NCBI GenBank assembly: GCA_965661765.1
Contig: CBFIFE010000001.1
Coordinates: 1 to 64,000 of the forward strand
Direction of reading: 5' to 3'
DNA: 64,000 nt
DNA from: JBMYZL01 sp965661765
GTDB taxonomy: Bacteria > Bacteroidota > Bacteroidia > Flavobacteriales_D > Sanyastnellaceae
The notes under the pieces were generated by a model, which ran no database searches, was not told the DNA's origin, and saw nothing but the letters and a program-made list of their open reading frames with translations. The position numbers and the translations under genes were made by a program. Of this stretch, positions 24,803-33,642 are shown in pieces. Position 1 is the first letter of the stretch; every line of letters begins with the position of its first letter.

Positions 24803-27260
24803 CCACGAGTGACCGGGCTTGGCCCTGTCCCGCACAACGCACTTGGTAGATCCCGGCGGGCCATTGCCCCACGTCGAGGGTGGCCGCCGCGTCGGGGTGG
24901 ACCCGCAAATGGGCCACCCGTGCGCCTCGGGCGTCAAACACCTCGACCCGGCCGCCATGGTTCCCTGTGATTTGGACATGGTCGGTGGTGGGGTTTGGCC
25001 CCAGGGCCCAATCCTCTCCAATCGCTTCCGAATGCGCCAACCCAGCGGAAACATCCCCGTTCGCAAAGGCATACTGGCCCTTCAGCAGCTGCGGAATCCG
25101 GAACAGGCCAGCCCCATTCGCCAGCGAGCCCGCCTGCCACTCGTAATCCGGGAACTCCTGCCACGGCGCTGCAGCGGACGGCCGCCAAGCCAAGAACGCA
25201 TTCGCCTCGGTCGCAGCGTACAAATCGTGGTCCAAGTCTTGTGGATCCGCCCCCACATATTGCAGTCGGGCATCCATCACGAGCCCTTCTGGCCAAACCC
25301 CATCGACCACCCAGAAATGCGTTGAACTCAAGGCCTCCACGTAAGGCGCGACGGGGCTCGCATCGGGAGCAGCCCAGTGGTGTTCCACGCGCACGATGGC
25401 GGAGTCGCCTTCGGGGATCGCATCGCATCCGACCCGCATGTCCACCCAGGGCAGGGCGGAGATGCCCGATGTTTCATGGACAGTGTACGTGATGTCCATG
25501 CGGCCTTGGTTCAAGCGCCCCGTCTCGTTCAAGGCGGCGAATGCGACGGGACCGCCCCAACCGGGGTGCGGAATGGTGATGGATTCATACGGTCCGCCAA
25601 CGACAATGCTGGTTTCATAAGTGGAGCCGTCTTCGGCATAGAGCTTCACGTCCAAGGGCTCGTTGAAGTGGTGGTTCTCACAAGCGCGCAGTTTTTGTTG
25701 CAAATGCAAGGTGGTTGCGGGCTCGTTCCCGACTGCAGGCGTGATCGAATCCACCACCCAAGTGGAGAAACCGGGCTGGTAGACCTGGGCGTCAAAAAAG
25801 GGATCCATGTCCACACCGGTGACCGCCTCGAGGGTCTCTGCAAACAAGGCGGCGTCCATGTGGCTGTCGTACAAGGTGGCGATGACATTTTGCATGCCGC
25901 TCCGGAAGAGCTCATCTCCGAGGTAGGCCCGCAGGTTGTGGAGGACCGATGCCCCTTTGTAATAGGTGTGTCGGCCATAAATCTCTTCATCCGGCATCGG
26001 CGACATGGGGTGGAAACCGTTGTCGTCGATGTGGGCTTGCTCGAGGACAAAGAGTTGGTTGTCCTTGACCGTCTCGATGAAGGCCGCTTCGCCGTCTTTC
26101 CACTCAACAAACAGGTGGCTGCTGTATTCCGCCGGGCCTTCTTTGAGCCACATGTGGTTGTGCAAGGTAGGGGCAACCAAATCTCCCCACCAGTGATGCC
26201 CCAACTCATGGCTCAACAGCCCCCCGTTTGCCACGAGTCCTTCCCCGACCATGAAGACGGGGTATGCGATGTTCGTCGGAATCTCCAAGGCGCCATCGGT
26301 GGTCAAAACGTAACCCACGCGTTCCCAAGCATAGGGTCCCCACCAATGCTCGAGGGCATCAATGGCGTACCCGAGTTCCACAAATTTGTCGACCATTTGG
26401 TTGATGTCCTCAGCCTTGCCGGTCAATCGAATGGGAACTTCCCCGTATTCGCCGGTGTGGACGTCATTCGAGTCCACGTAGGGCGCCGCGGCAATGGCGG
26501 CTTGGTGCGTGGTGATGGGGTGGGTCAATTGAAAACTTCGCACGACCGTGTCCCCGCCCAAGTTGGTTTCGCCGAGAAAGGTGCCCTGGCAATGGGCCGT
26601 CCGCCCGCCCGCCGTTTTCACATGGTAGGTGTAGGCCGCGCGTTCGACGAAGTTGTCAAAACAGGGGTGCCAAACCTTGCCGAAATTTGGGGGAATTGTG
26701 GTCAGCCCAATCCCGAGGTTGTAGATGTAATCGTTGACGAAGTAAAACCCACCCCAATAGGGATCCGCGTAGGGCGAACCACCGTACCAAACATCCAGCA
26801 CGTGCTCGTCCCCGGCCACCCACAAACCCTCTGCGGGGGGGACGTGGAGTGCGTTGTCGGTTTGGGTGAAGGGAACATCGACGCCATCCACTTGGACGCT
26901 GTCGACCGCGAGGTCCACAAGGTCAAACCAAAGGTCTTGTGCCGCACCATCGAGCACCGTCAGCCCGATGCGCGCGTGTCCTTCGATGGTCTGTCCGTTG
27001 TAGTCGGTCAGGTCCAGGGTGAGTTCGTAGCCAGAGATGTCGAAGGAGTCGCTTCGGGCGATGGAGCCGGACATGTCGTAATTCTGGAAGCGCTCAGGGA
27101 CCGCGATGTCTGGGCGCTCTGCGTGATGCCGACCGTGGTGGCACATGATGTGGTGGACATGGGGGGGTGTGGTGCGGAGGGGCGACTGGGTTTGGCCTGA
27201 AATGGGTGCCAAACCGAATGCAAAACCGCCTGCGAAAAGGGTGGCGAAGAATCGAAGCAT
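24789..27260 (-). CDS. Secreted M1-family metallopeptidase with type IX sorting domain
   Basis: The 823-residue protein has a signal peptide (cleavage near ISGQ), then a His-rich stretch and the M1 N-terminal beta domain. The catalytic domain has HELGH at residues 351-355 and the third zinc ligand Glu374 (HEXXH-X18-E). The usual substrate-binding GxMEN motif reads GALEIP here, so the N-terminal amine recognition may differ. The C-terminal 80 residues (GPNPTTDHVQI to the end SLVVTGH) form a type A type IX sorting domain, so it is exported and probably cell-surface attached or released. ATG 27260 begins the signal peptide. Confidence 0.9.
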   Translation of the reverse strand: MLRFFATLFAGGFAFGLAPISGQTQSPLRTTPPHVHHIMCHHGRHHAERPDIAVPERFQNYDMSGSIARSDSFDISGYELTLDLTDYNGQTIEGHARIGLTVLDGAAQDLWFDLVDLAVDSVQVDGVDVPFTQTDNALHVPPAEGLWVAGDEHVLDVWYGGSPYADPYWGGFYFVNDYIYNLGIGLTTIPPNFGKVWHPCFDNFVERAAYTYHVKTAGGRTAHCQGTFLGETNLGGDTVVRSFQLTHPITTHQAAIAAAPYVDSNDVHTGEYGEVPIRLTGKAEDINQMVDKFVELGYAIDALEHWWGPYAWERVGYVLTTDGALEIPTNIAYPVFMVGEGLVANGGLLSHELGHHWWGDLVAPTLHNHMWLKEGPAEYSSHLFVEWKDGEAAFIETVKDNQLFVLEQAHIDDNGFHPMSPMPDEEIYGRHTYYKGASVLHNLRAYLGDELFRSGMQNVIATLYDSHMDAALFAETLEAVTGVDMDPFFDAQVYQPGFSTWVVDSITPAVGNEPATTLHLQQKLRACENHHFNEPLDVKLYAEDGSTYETSIVVGGPYESITIPHPGWGGPVAFAALNETGRLNQGRMDITYTVHETSGISALPWVDMRVGCDAIPEGDSAIVRVEHHWAAPDASPVAPYVEALSSTHFWVVDGVWPEGLVMDARLQYVGADPQDLDHDLYAATEANAFLAWRPSAAAPWQEFPDYEWQAGSLANGAGLFRIPQLLKGQYAFANGDVSAGLAHSEAIGEDWALGPNPTTDHVQITGNHGGRVEVFDARGARVAHLRVHPDAAATLDVGQWPAGIYQVRCAGQGQARSLVVTGH

Positions 27261-27276
27261 GCTGCAATTTACAGCG

Positions 27277-27284
27277 TACTTTCG
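27277..27284 (+). promoter_or_regulatory. -7-like box TACTTTCG before the FKBP isomerase
   Basis: It lies four bases before the ATG at 27289 and inside the 28-bp gap between two divergent start codons, so any transcript would be leaderless or nearly so. Confidence 0.45.
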
Positions 27285-27288
27285 CCGC

Positions 27289-27762
27289 ATGAATCCATTG
27301 CACATCGGAACAGGTCATTTGGTGCGTTTGACCTATGTCTTGCGAGAAACTGGCCCGGAAGGGGAGGAGCTCGAAGTTTGCACCCAAGAGGACCCGTTCG
27401 AATTCGTTTTCGGTGGAGATGAAGTGCTGCCAGCATTTGAAGAAGTGTTGATGGGCAAGACATCTGGGGACACATTTCAAATTGCGTTGAAATGCGAGGA
27501 TGCCTATGGGGAGGAGGATGAGGAGGCTTATGTGGAGGTGCCCAAGGAGGCGTTTTTGGTGGATGGAGAGGTGGATGAGTCGGTGTTTGAAGAGGGCGAG
27601 GTGGTGCCGATGGAAACGGAGGACGGAGAGACGTTGATCGGGGTGGTGGCGGAAGTGAAGCTCAACAGCGTGGTGGTGGATTTCAATCATCCGTTTGCGG
27701 GGCTCGACTTGTACTTCGAGGGCAAAGTGGAGTCCGTGGAGGTGGCGCCGACGTCAAACTAA
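27289..27762 (+). CDS. SlyD-like FKBP-type peptidyl-prolyl isomerase
   Basis: This 157-residue protein has the split FKBP fold interrupted by an insert-in-flap domain: VRLTYVLRE, the substrate segment FEFVFGGDEVLPAFEEVLMG, then an acidic stretch ALKCEDAYGEED and the insert ending VEVPKEAF. The C-terminal FNHPFAGLDLYFEGKV is the SlyD signature. Its metal-binding His-rich tail is absent. It is a cytoplasmic chaperone and isomerase. ATG 27289 gives the normal N-terminus, and upstream codons in frame belong to the divergent gene region. Confidence 0.92.
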   Translation: MNPLHIGTGHLVRLTYVLRETGPEGEELEVCTQEDPFEFVFGGDEVLPAFEEVLMGKTSGDTFQIALKCEDAYGEEDEEAYVEVPKEAFLVDGEVDESVFEEGEVVPMETEDGETLIGVVAEVKLNSVVVDFNHPFAGLDLYFEGKVESVEVAPTSN

Positions 27763-27780
27763 CAGCGTTTTCAGGATGCA

Positions 27781-27805
27781 TTTCGTTGACGCTGTGTCAA
27801 CGAAA
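27781..27805. repeat. Perfect 10-bp inverted repeat after the FKBP gene
   Basis: TTTCGTTGAC and GTCAACGAAA flank a five-base loop (GCTGT), 18 bases after the FKBP stop. No T-run follows on either strand, so it is either a non-canonical terminator/processing hairpin or a palindromic protein-binding site before the next gene. Confidence 0.75.
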
Positions 27806-27860
27806 GCGTAACGTTTGGGGTGCGGTGAAGTCAAGGCAGCGCGTCATTTTTGGCGCACTC

Positions 27861-28589
27861 ATGAATTCCCAATTGCACCCATTTCCGCCACAGCTGGTGG
27901 TCTTTGACCTCGCGGGGGTTGTGCTCGGACAATCGGAGGGTTTGCTGAATTCGTTTGTCGTGGCCATGCAGGCGCATGGTGTGGTGGTGGAGCCCGAAGT
28001 GGCTTCTGTGGCGATGGGTTATCCGGCCATGGTGGGCATTGAGAGAATGTTGGCTTGGTTGAGACCGGAGGCGACTGCGGGCAGCGCTTTGCATGAACAG
28101 ATTTTTCAGTCATTTCTGAAACAGCATCTCAGGTATTGTCGGTACACAGATCGGATGGAATGGGTGCCTGGCCTGTTGACCACCTGTGCGGCCTTGCGCA
28201 AAGGTGGCGTGAGAATTGCCATGGCAACGAGCCTGGAGGATGAGGTTGTGGAGCTGCTCAACGACCGGTTGCAGTGGCGTCAAAGCGGTCTGTTCGATCT
28301 CTGGCAGTCAGGCACGCGGGTGGCAGATGTTCGGCCTGGACCTGGCTTGATCCGCGATTTGATGGCCCGTGCTGACGTGGCGAACCCTGCGGCCGTGGTC
28401 AAGGTGGGCGACACACCAGTGGACATGGAGGAAGGGCACCATGCAGGTTGTGGGTGGACCATGCTGCTGGACTCGGGTTGGCTGGACGGCCTGGCCATTG
28501 CCTCTGCAAGACCCGATGCCATTTTGGAATACGTGGACGATTTGTTGGCCTATTTGCCCATTCGACTGCCTCATGGTGTGCGCCCCTGA
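27861..28589 (+). CDS. HAD-family hydrolase of the phosphonatase-like group
   Basis: This 242-residue protein starts with the nucleophile motif VVFDLAGVVLG, in which Ala-Gly replaces the second Asp of ordinary HAD phosphatases, as in the phosphonoacetaldehyde hydrolase group. The cap domain includes YPAMVGIERM, motif II is MATS, and the C-terminal VRPGPGLIRDLM and VKVGDTPVDMEEGHHAG are close to phosphonatase-like proteins. The substrate may be a phosphonate or phosphorylated metabolite; no other phosphonate genes are near. ATG 27861 is chosen as the normal HAD start. Confidence 0.8.
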   Translation: MNSQLHPFPPQLVVFDLAGVVLGQSEGLLNSFVVAMQAHGVVVEPEVASVAMGYPAMVGIERMLAWLRPEATAGSALHEQIFQSFLKQHLRYCRYTDRMEWVPGLLTTCAALRKGGVRIAMATSLEDEVVELLNDRLQWRQSGLFDLWQSGTRVADVRPGPGLIRDLMARADVANPAAVVKVGDTPVDMEEGHHAGCGWTMLLDSGWLDGLAIASARPDAILEYVDDLLAYLPIRLPHGVRP

Positions 28590-28593
28590 GGCG

Positions 28594-28601
28594 TACCTTT
28601 G
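28594..28601 (+). promoter_or_regulatory. -7-like box TACCTTTG before thiL
   Basis: Exact TAnnTTTG match ending five bases before the thiL ATG and starting just after the preceding stop. It marks the probable start of the thiL-asnB-glycosyltransferase-monooxygenase unit. Confidence 0.5.
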
Positions 28602-28606
28602 CGGGC

Positions 28607-29671
28607 ATGGAGCGGACGGAAATTCAAGACCTGGGCGAGTTTGGCCTGATCGCCAGAATCACTGAAGATTTGCAACGGCAACGGCCCGAAACATTGCTTG
28701 GGGTGGGCGATGACGGCGCGGTGCTGGATGTAGGGAACAAGCGCACGGTGGTGTCCACGGACATGCTCTGCGAAGGCATTCACTTTGACCTGTCTTATGT
28801 GCCATTGAAGCACCTGGGCTACAAGGCGGTGGTGGTCAACTTGAGCGACATCTGTGCGATGAATGCCGAGCCGGTCGCCGTGACTGTTTCGATGGCTTTG
28901 TCCAGTCGGTTTTCCGTGGAAGCTGTGGATGAACTCTACGCAGGAATTCGACGAGCTTGTGAAGTGTACAAGGTCGACTTGATCGGTGGAGACACGACGA
29001 CCAGCCGAGCGGGCTTGGTGTTGAGCGTGACGGCGATTGGGCTCGCAGAGCGGGATCAAGTGGTCACTCGTTCGGGGGCAGGGGAGAACGACTTGGTCGT
29101 GGTGTCCGGGGAGCTCGGGGGTGCATACATGGGCCTGCAAGTGTTGGAACGGGAGAAGGAGGTGTTTCAAGCCGCACCCACTGCGCAGCCGGACCTGCAG
29201 AACCACGAAGCGGTGTTGGAGCGTCAATTGAAACCGGAAGCCCGGGTGGATGTGATTCGCGAAATGGCGGATCTCGGGCTGAAGCCGACGAGCATGATTG
29301 ATGTCAGTGATGGTTTGGCCTCAGAAGCCTTGCACCTGAGCACCGCCAGCCGCCATGGCATCCGGATCTATGAAGAGAAATTGCCGATTGCGCAGAAAAC
29401 GTACGAAACCGCGCGTGAGTTCAACCTCGATCCCACCATGTGCATGCTCAGCGGGGGAGAAGATTATGAGCTGCTGTTCACGATAGCGCAAACGGATTAT
29501 GAGAAGGTGCACAATCATCCGCTGCTGACCGTGATCGGCCATATGGTCGCAGATCCTGAGGAGCGCAAACTGGTGACCAAGAATGGTTTGCACGTGGATT
29601 TGACAGCACAGGGCTGGGACAGCATGCGGGATGGGGACAGCGGAGGGATGGAAGCAGAAGGGGAGGACTGA
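28607..29671 (+). CDS. thiL: Thiamine-monophosphate kinase
   Basis: It phosphorylates thiamine phosphate to thiamine diphosphate with ATP. The 354-residue protein has the family pattern GVGDDGAVLDV (residues 33-43), STDMLCEGIHFDL, VVVNLSDICAMNAEP, GGDTTTSRAGLVLSVTAIG, DVSDGLASEALHL and SGGEDYELLFT. The ATG at 28607 lies just after a -7-like box; upstream in-frame codons overlap the HAD gene. Its stop overlaps the asnB start as TGATG. Confidence 0.95.
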   Translation: MERTEIQDLGEFGLIARITEDLQRQRPETLLGVGDDGAVLDVGNKRTVVSTDMLCEGIHFDLSYVPLKHLGYKAVVVNLSDICAMNAEPVAVTVSMALSSRFSVEAVDELYAGIRRACEVYKVDLIGGDTTTSRAGLVLSVTAIGLAERDQVVTRSGAGENDLVVVSGELGGAYMGLQVLEREKEVFQAAPTAQPDLQNHEAVLERQLKPEARVDVIREMADLGLKPTSMIDVSDGLASEALHLSTASRHGIRIYEEKLPIAQKTYETAREFNLDPTMCMLSGGEDYELLFTIAQTDYEKVHNHPLLTVIGHMVADPEERKLVTKNGLHVDLTAQGWDSMRDGDSGGMEAEGED

Positions 29672-31566
29672 TGTGCGGCATTTCGGGCATCATTGGGCTG
29701 GATGATTTCAGCAATTGGGGCGCCGCAGCGGATGTGGTGGTGAAGATGAACCGGGCGATGGCCCATCGTGGTCCAGATGCGACGGGGGTTTGGTCGGATG
29801 AGGCGGAGGTGGTGTTGGGCCACCAAAGGCTGAGCATCATTGACACTTCCGACGCGGCCAATCAGCCGTGGCATCACGGCCCGACTGGGGACGCCTTCGT
29901 GTTCAATGGAGAAGTGTACAATTATCGGGAGTTGCGGGAGGAATTGAAGCATGATTTTGTGTTTCGGACAGACAGCGACACGGAGGTGGTGTTGGCGGCC
30001 CTGCAGGTCTGGGGGCCGGAAAGGGCGCTCCGGCGGTGCAATGGCATGTTCGGTTTTGCCTGGTGGCAGGCGTCTGAGCAAACCTTGATCATCGCCCGCG
30101 ACCGCTTGGGGATCAAGCCCATTTATTATGCCGAGCGTGGCGCCGCGCTGTTGTTTGCCTCAGAGATTCGTGCCTTGTTGGCTTCTGGCCAGGTATCGCG
30201 ACGGCACGATCCGGCTGGGCTTGTGGACTACTTGCGGTACCAAACCGTGCACGCCCCCCGCACCATGTTGGCGGAGGTGAGCATGCTGCCACCGGGCCAT
30301 TACATCCGCGTGCAAGGGCAGGAAATGGATGTGGTGAAGTGGTGGGATTTGGCGCATGAGGCGATGCAGCATCCGGCGGCGGCGAACCGATCGGAATTGT
30401 TGGGTCGTGTTCGCGACACCTTGCGGGACGCGGTCCAGTTGCGAATGCGGGCGGATGTGCCGCTCGGGGCGTTTTTGTCTGGTGGCATCGATTCCAGTGC
30501 CATTGTGGGGCTGATGAAGGAGGTGGCGGAAACGCGGGTGTCAACGTTCAGTGTGACCTTCAACGAGGGCGACTTTGATGAAAGTCCCTGGTCTCGCATG
30601 GTAGCCCAGCGATTTGACACGGATCACCATGAGATTCGGCTGACGCCTGGCGATTTTCTTCAGGAGGTCCCAGCTGCTTTGGCCGCCATGGACCACCCGA
30701 GTGGCGATGGACCCAACACGTTTGTTGTCAGCCAGGCCACAAAAAAAGCTGGCATCACCGTGGCGTTGAGCGGACTGGGCGGCGATGAATTGTTTGCGGG
30801 CTACCCGGTCTTTTTGCGGTCGCGCGAATTGCTCGACAAGCGCTGGCTCACTTCTTGGCCGAAGGGTTTGCGCAAGCTCGCCGGAAAGGCCTATGTAGCC
30901 GCAAAACCCAGCATGACTTCGCGGAAGATGGCCGACATCCTCGCCGGGGATTACTTCGACCTCGAGCACACCTATCCCCTGTCGCGGCAGATGATGTTGG
31001 AGTCGGACGTGCGGCGGTTGGTGCCGGGTTTGGCTTCCACGCCCAACGCAGTTCACGCCTGGGTCAAAGAAGCGTTGAGGCCCGGAACCGATGGTTACCG
31101 CCTGCCGTTCCTATCAAAGGTCAGCCTGGCGGAAATCCACACCTACATGGGGCACACGCTGCTTCGCGACACCGACCAAATGTCCATGGCGCACGCCCTC
31201 GAGGTTCGCGTCCCCTTTCTCGACCACCGGCTGGCGATTGAGGCGCTGCGGGCTTCGGACAACGAAACCTGGCCGCACACACAGAAGCAGTTGTTGACGG
31301 ATGCCTTGGGCGACCTGTTGCCCGATGAGGTCATGAACCGCCCGAAGATGGGGTTTGTGCTGCCTTGGGAGCATTGGATGCGTGGCGAATTGCGGGGTTT
31401 GTGTGAGCAGGGCCTGGCGTCGCTCGGGCGTTTGGACCCGCTGGTGGGGCAAGAAGTCGATCGAATTTGGCAGGCGTTTTTGGCCGGGAATCCGGCTTGG
31501 ACCTTCGCCCGCTTGTGGATGCTCGTGGTGCTTGGCGATTGGGTCGAACGCAACGGCATCTCATGA
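29671..31566 (+). CDS. asnB: Asparagine synthase (glutamine-hydrolysing) or related amidotransferase
   Basis: This 631-residue class II amidotransferase has Cys2 (MCGISGIIG), AMAHRGPDATG and HQRLSIID in the glutaminase domain, and the ATP-pyrophosphatase loop SGGIDSS at about residue 270, followed by a full synthetase domain with SGLGGDELFAGYP. It could make asparagine or, in this setting, amidate a sugar acid for a surface polysaccharide, because it overlaps a glycosyltransferase gene (ATGA). The length fits the AsnB subfamily often found in polysaccharide clusters. Confidence 0.88.
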   Translation: MCGISGIIGLDDFSNWGAAADVVVKMNRAMAHRGPDATGVWSDEAEVVLGHQRLSIIDTSDAANQPWHHGPTGDAFVFNGEVYNYRELREELKHDFVFRTDSDTEVVLAALQVWGPERALRRCNGMFGFAWWQASEQTLIIARDRLGIKPIYYAERGAALLFASEIRALLASGQVSRRHDPAGLVDYLRYQTVHAPRTMLAEVSMLPPGHYIRVQGQEMDVVKWWDLAHEAMQHPAAANRSELLGRVRDTLRDAVQLRMRADVPLGAFLSGGIDSSAIVGLMKEVAETRVSTFSVTFNEGDFDESPWSRMVAQRFDTDHHEIRLTPGDFLQEVPAALAAMDHPSGDGPNTFVVSQATKKAGITVALSGLGGDELFAGYPVFLRSRELLDKRWLTSWPKGLRKLAGKAYVAAKPSMTSRKMADILAGDYFDLEHTYPLSRQMMLESDVRRLVPGLASTPNAVHAWVKEALRPGTDGYRLPFLSKVSLAEIHTYMGHTLLRDTDQMSMAHALEVRVPFLDHRLAIEALRASDNETWPHTQKQLLTDALGDLLPDEVMNRPKMGFVLPWEHWMRGELRGLCEQGLASLGRLDPLVGQEVDRIWQAFLAGNPAWTFARLWMLVVLGDWVERNGIS

Positions 31567-32693
31567 GGTCTGTGGTGCTGATCGGTGTGGATTGGTTCTT
31601 GCCGGCTTACAAGGCAGGGGGGCCGATTCGAAGCGTGGCGAATTTGGTGGCGTTGCTCGCCGAGACGCATGAGGTTTGGGTGTTGACTGGCGCGTACGAT
31701 TTGGGCGAGGCGAATGCGCTCCCGGTGGCGTTGAACACGTGGGTGAATCAAGGACCGCATGTGCGGGTGAAGCACTTGACCCGAGAGGCGATGGGGCAAG
31801 GAGCTTGGCAGGAGGCCTTGGCCCAGGCCAAACCCGATTTCCTCTACCTCAATTCCGTCTACTCCAAACCTTTTGCGCTTGACGCCTTGCGCGCGGCACG
31901 GTCGTTTCCGTCGGTCCAAGTTGTCCTCGCACCTCGGGGCATGCTCGGGGCGGGCGCGTTGTCGATCAAACCTTTGAAAAAGCGGTTGTTCCTTGCGGCG
32001 GCACGTCGGCTGGGCTGGTTCAAGGGGGTTCGGTGGCACGCGTCCACGGATTACGAGCGGGAGGAAGTCCAGCAATGGTTCCCGGGGGCGTCAGTGGTTG
32101 TGGCGGGCAACTTGCCCACCCCGCCGCCGACAGAAAACCCGCCCCGTCCGACGGACAAGTGGGTGATTGTCAACATCGGCCGCATTCACAAAGTCAAGAA
32201 CACCTTGTTTTCGTTGGAAGCCATCCGCGACGCCGACAGTGGGCGACCTGTTGCACTCGACTTCATCGGTCCGGCGGAAGATGAGGCCTACATGAATGAA
32301 TTGCGCAAGGCGGCTTTGGCGGCAGGGCCTGATGTCACCATTCGTTTCCTCGGTGCCATCCCGCCGCACGAACTCGGCGCTCACCTCAACCGTGCCCATT
32401 TCCTGACCTCCAGCACCACCCAAGAAAACTTTGGCCATTCCATTGCCGAGGCCTGGGCGCACGGATGCCCGGTCATCATCGCTGACACCACGCCTTGGCG
32501 TGACCTTGAAGCGAAAGGCATCGGATGGGATTTGCCGTTGCAACCGGAGGCTTGGTCCCGGGGTTTGGCGCAAGCCCTGGCCCTCGAACCCGATCAATGG
32601 CAGGCCCTTTCTGACAACGCCCGTGCCTTCTTCCGCGCCCAAGTTTGGAGTCCGGAAGTCCGGGAAGCGAACCGCCGTATTTTTCGTGCATGA
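31563..32693 (+). CDS. GT4-family glycosyltransferase
   Basis: This 376-residue GT-B protein has an N-terminal segment VDWFLPAYKAGGPIRSVANL of GT4-type acceptor domains and a C-terminal nucleotide-sugar domain with VNIGRIHKVKN, FLGAIPPHEL and the E-x7-E-like TTQENFGHSIAEAWAHGCPVI. It should transfer a sugar to a lipid-linked or surface glycan at the inner membrane. It overlaps asnB and the next gene by four bases each, so it is part of one coupled unit. Confidence 0.88.
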   Translation: MRSVVLIGVDWFLPAYKAGGPIRSVANLVALLAETHEVWVLTGAYDLGEANALPVALNTWVNQGPHVRVKHLTREAMGQGAWQEALAQAKPDFLYLNSVYSKPFALDALRAARSFPSVQVVLAPRGMLGAGALSIKPLKKRLFLAAARRLGWFKGVRWHASTDYEREEVQQWFPGASVVVAGNLPTPPPTENPPRPTDKWVIVNIGRIHKVKNTLFSLEAIRDADSGRPVALDFIGPAEDEAYMNELRKAALAAGPDVTIRFLGAIPPHELGAHLNRAHFLTSSTTQENFGHSIAEAWAHGCPVIIADTTPWRDLEAKGIGWDLPLQPEAWSRGLAQALALEPDQWQALSDNARAFFRAQVWSPEVREANRRIFRA

Positions 32694-33640
32694 ATCGGAT
32701 TTGTGAGCTTTTTGGCATCCGCGTGCCCATTGTGCAGGCGGGCATGATTTGGTGCAGCGGCTGGGAATTGGCCAGCGCAGTGAGCAATGCGGGCGGGTTG
32801 GGCATTCTGGGTGCTGGATCGATGTATCCCGAAGTCTTGAAAGGCCAAATCCGCTGCACCAGCGAGTCGACTTCCTCTCCATTTGCCGTCAACGTCCCGC
32901 TCCTCTACCCCTCGATCGAAGAGCACATGCGCTCGATTGTCGAGGCAAAGGTGCCCATCGTGTTCACCAGCGCGGGCAACCCGAAAACTTGGACAACCCA
33001 CCTCCAATCCCATGGCATCAAGGTCGTCCATGTGGTCAGCAGTGTGAAATTCGCCTTGAAAGCCCAAGACGCAGGGGTCGATGCTGTGGTCGCCGAGGGC
33101 TTCGAGGCCGGCGGGCACAACGGGCGGGAAGAGACCACCACCCTTTGCCTTGTCCCTGCAGTCGCTGACGCCCTAGACATCCCGGTCATTGCCGCCGGGG
33201 GCATCCACGATGGCCGCACGACCCTCGCGGCCTTCGCCATGGGCGCTTCAGCCGTCCAAATCGGCAGCCGCTTCGTCGCCACCCCCGAATCCAGCGCCCA
33301 CCAAGCGTTCAAACAGCGCGTCGTTGAGGCCGCTGAGGGCGAAACCCGACTGAGCCTCAAGGCGCTGACCCCGGTTCGATTGCTGCACAACCCGTTTGCC
33401 GAAGCGGTGTCCGCAGCCGAGCGCCGCGGGGACAGCCCGGAGCAGCTCCAATCGCTTCTGGGTCGGGGTCGCGCAAAGAAAGGCATGTACGAGGGGGACT
33501 TGTCGGAAGGCGAGCTCGAAATCGGTCAGGTGTCCGGCAGCATCGCCGGCCTCAAACCCGCAGCGGACATCGTTCATGACATCGAAGCCTCCTACCGCGC
33601 GTTGACGTCGGGCATGACGGATCCGCATTTTTCGTGGTGA
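32690..33640 (+). CDS. Nitronate monooxygenase-type FMN protein (FabK-like alternative)
   Basis: This 316-residue TIM-barrel flavoprotein begins RICELFGIRVPIVQAGM, has SNAGGLGILGAGSM, GFEAGGHNG (probable catalytic His) and the phosphate-binding loop PVIAAGGIHDGRT followed by GASAVQIGSRF. These features are shared by nitronate monooxygenases and FabK enoyl reductases; I favour nitronate monooxygenase because of the overall pattern, but the two are hard to separate by eye. It overlaps the glycosyltransferase stop (ATGA) and has a TATTTTTCG box just before its start, so it may also be expressed alone. Confidence 0.82.
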   Translation: MNRICELFGIRVPIVQAGMIWCSGWELASAVSNAGGLGILGAGSMYPEVLKGQIRCTSESTSSPFAVNVPLLYPSIEEHMRSIVEAKVPIVFTSAGNPKTWTTHLQSHGIKVVHVVSSVKFALKAQDAGVDAVVAEGFEAGGHNGREETTTLCLVPAVADALDIPVIAAGGIHDGRTTLAAFAMGASAVQIGSRFVATPESSAHQAFKQRVVEAAEGETRLSLKALTPVRLLHNPFAEAVSAAERRGDSPEQLQSLLGRGRAKKGMYEGDLSEGELEIGQVSGSIAGLKPAADIVHDIEASYRALTSGMTDPHFSW

Positions 33641-33642
33641 CT

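Noticed and set aside
25377..27200. 607-codon plus-strand open frame opposite the M1 peptidase
   Set aside because: Antisense shadow of a gene with intact zinc motifs, signal peptide and sorting domain; no own start signal or recognisable domain.
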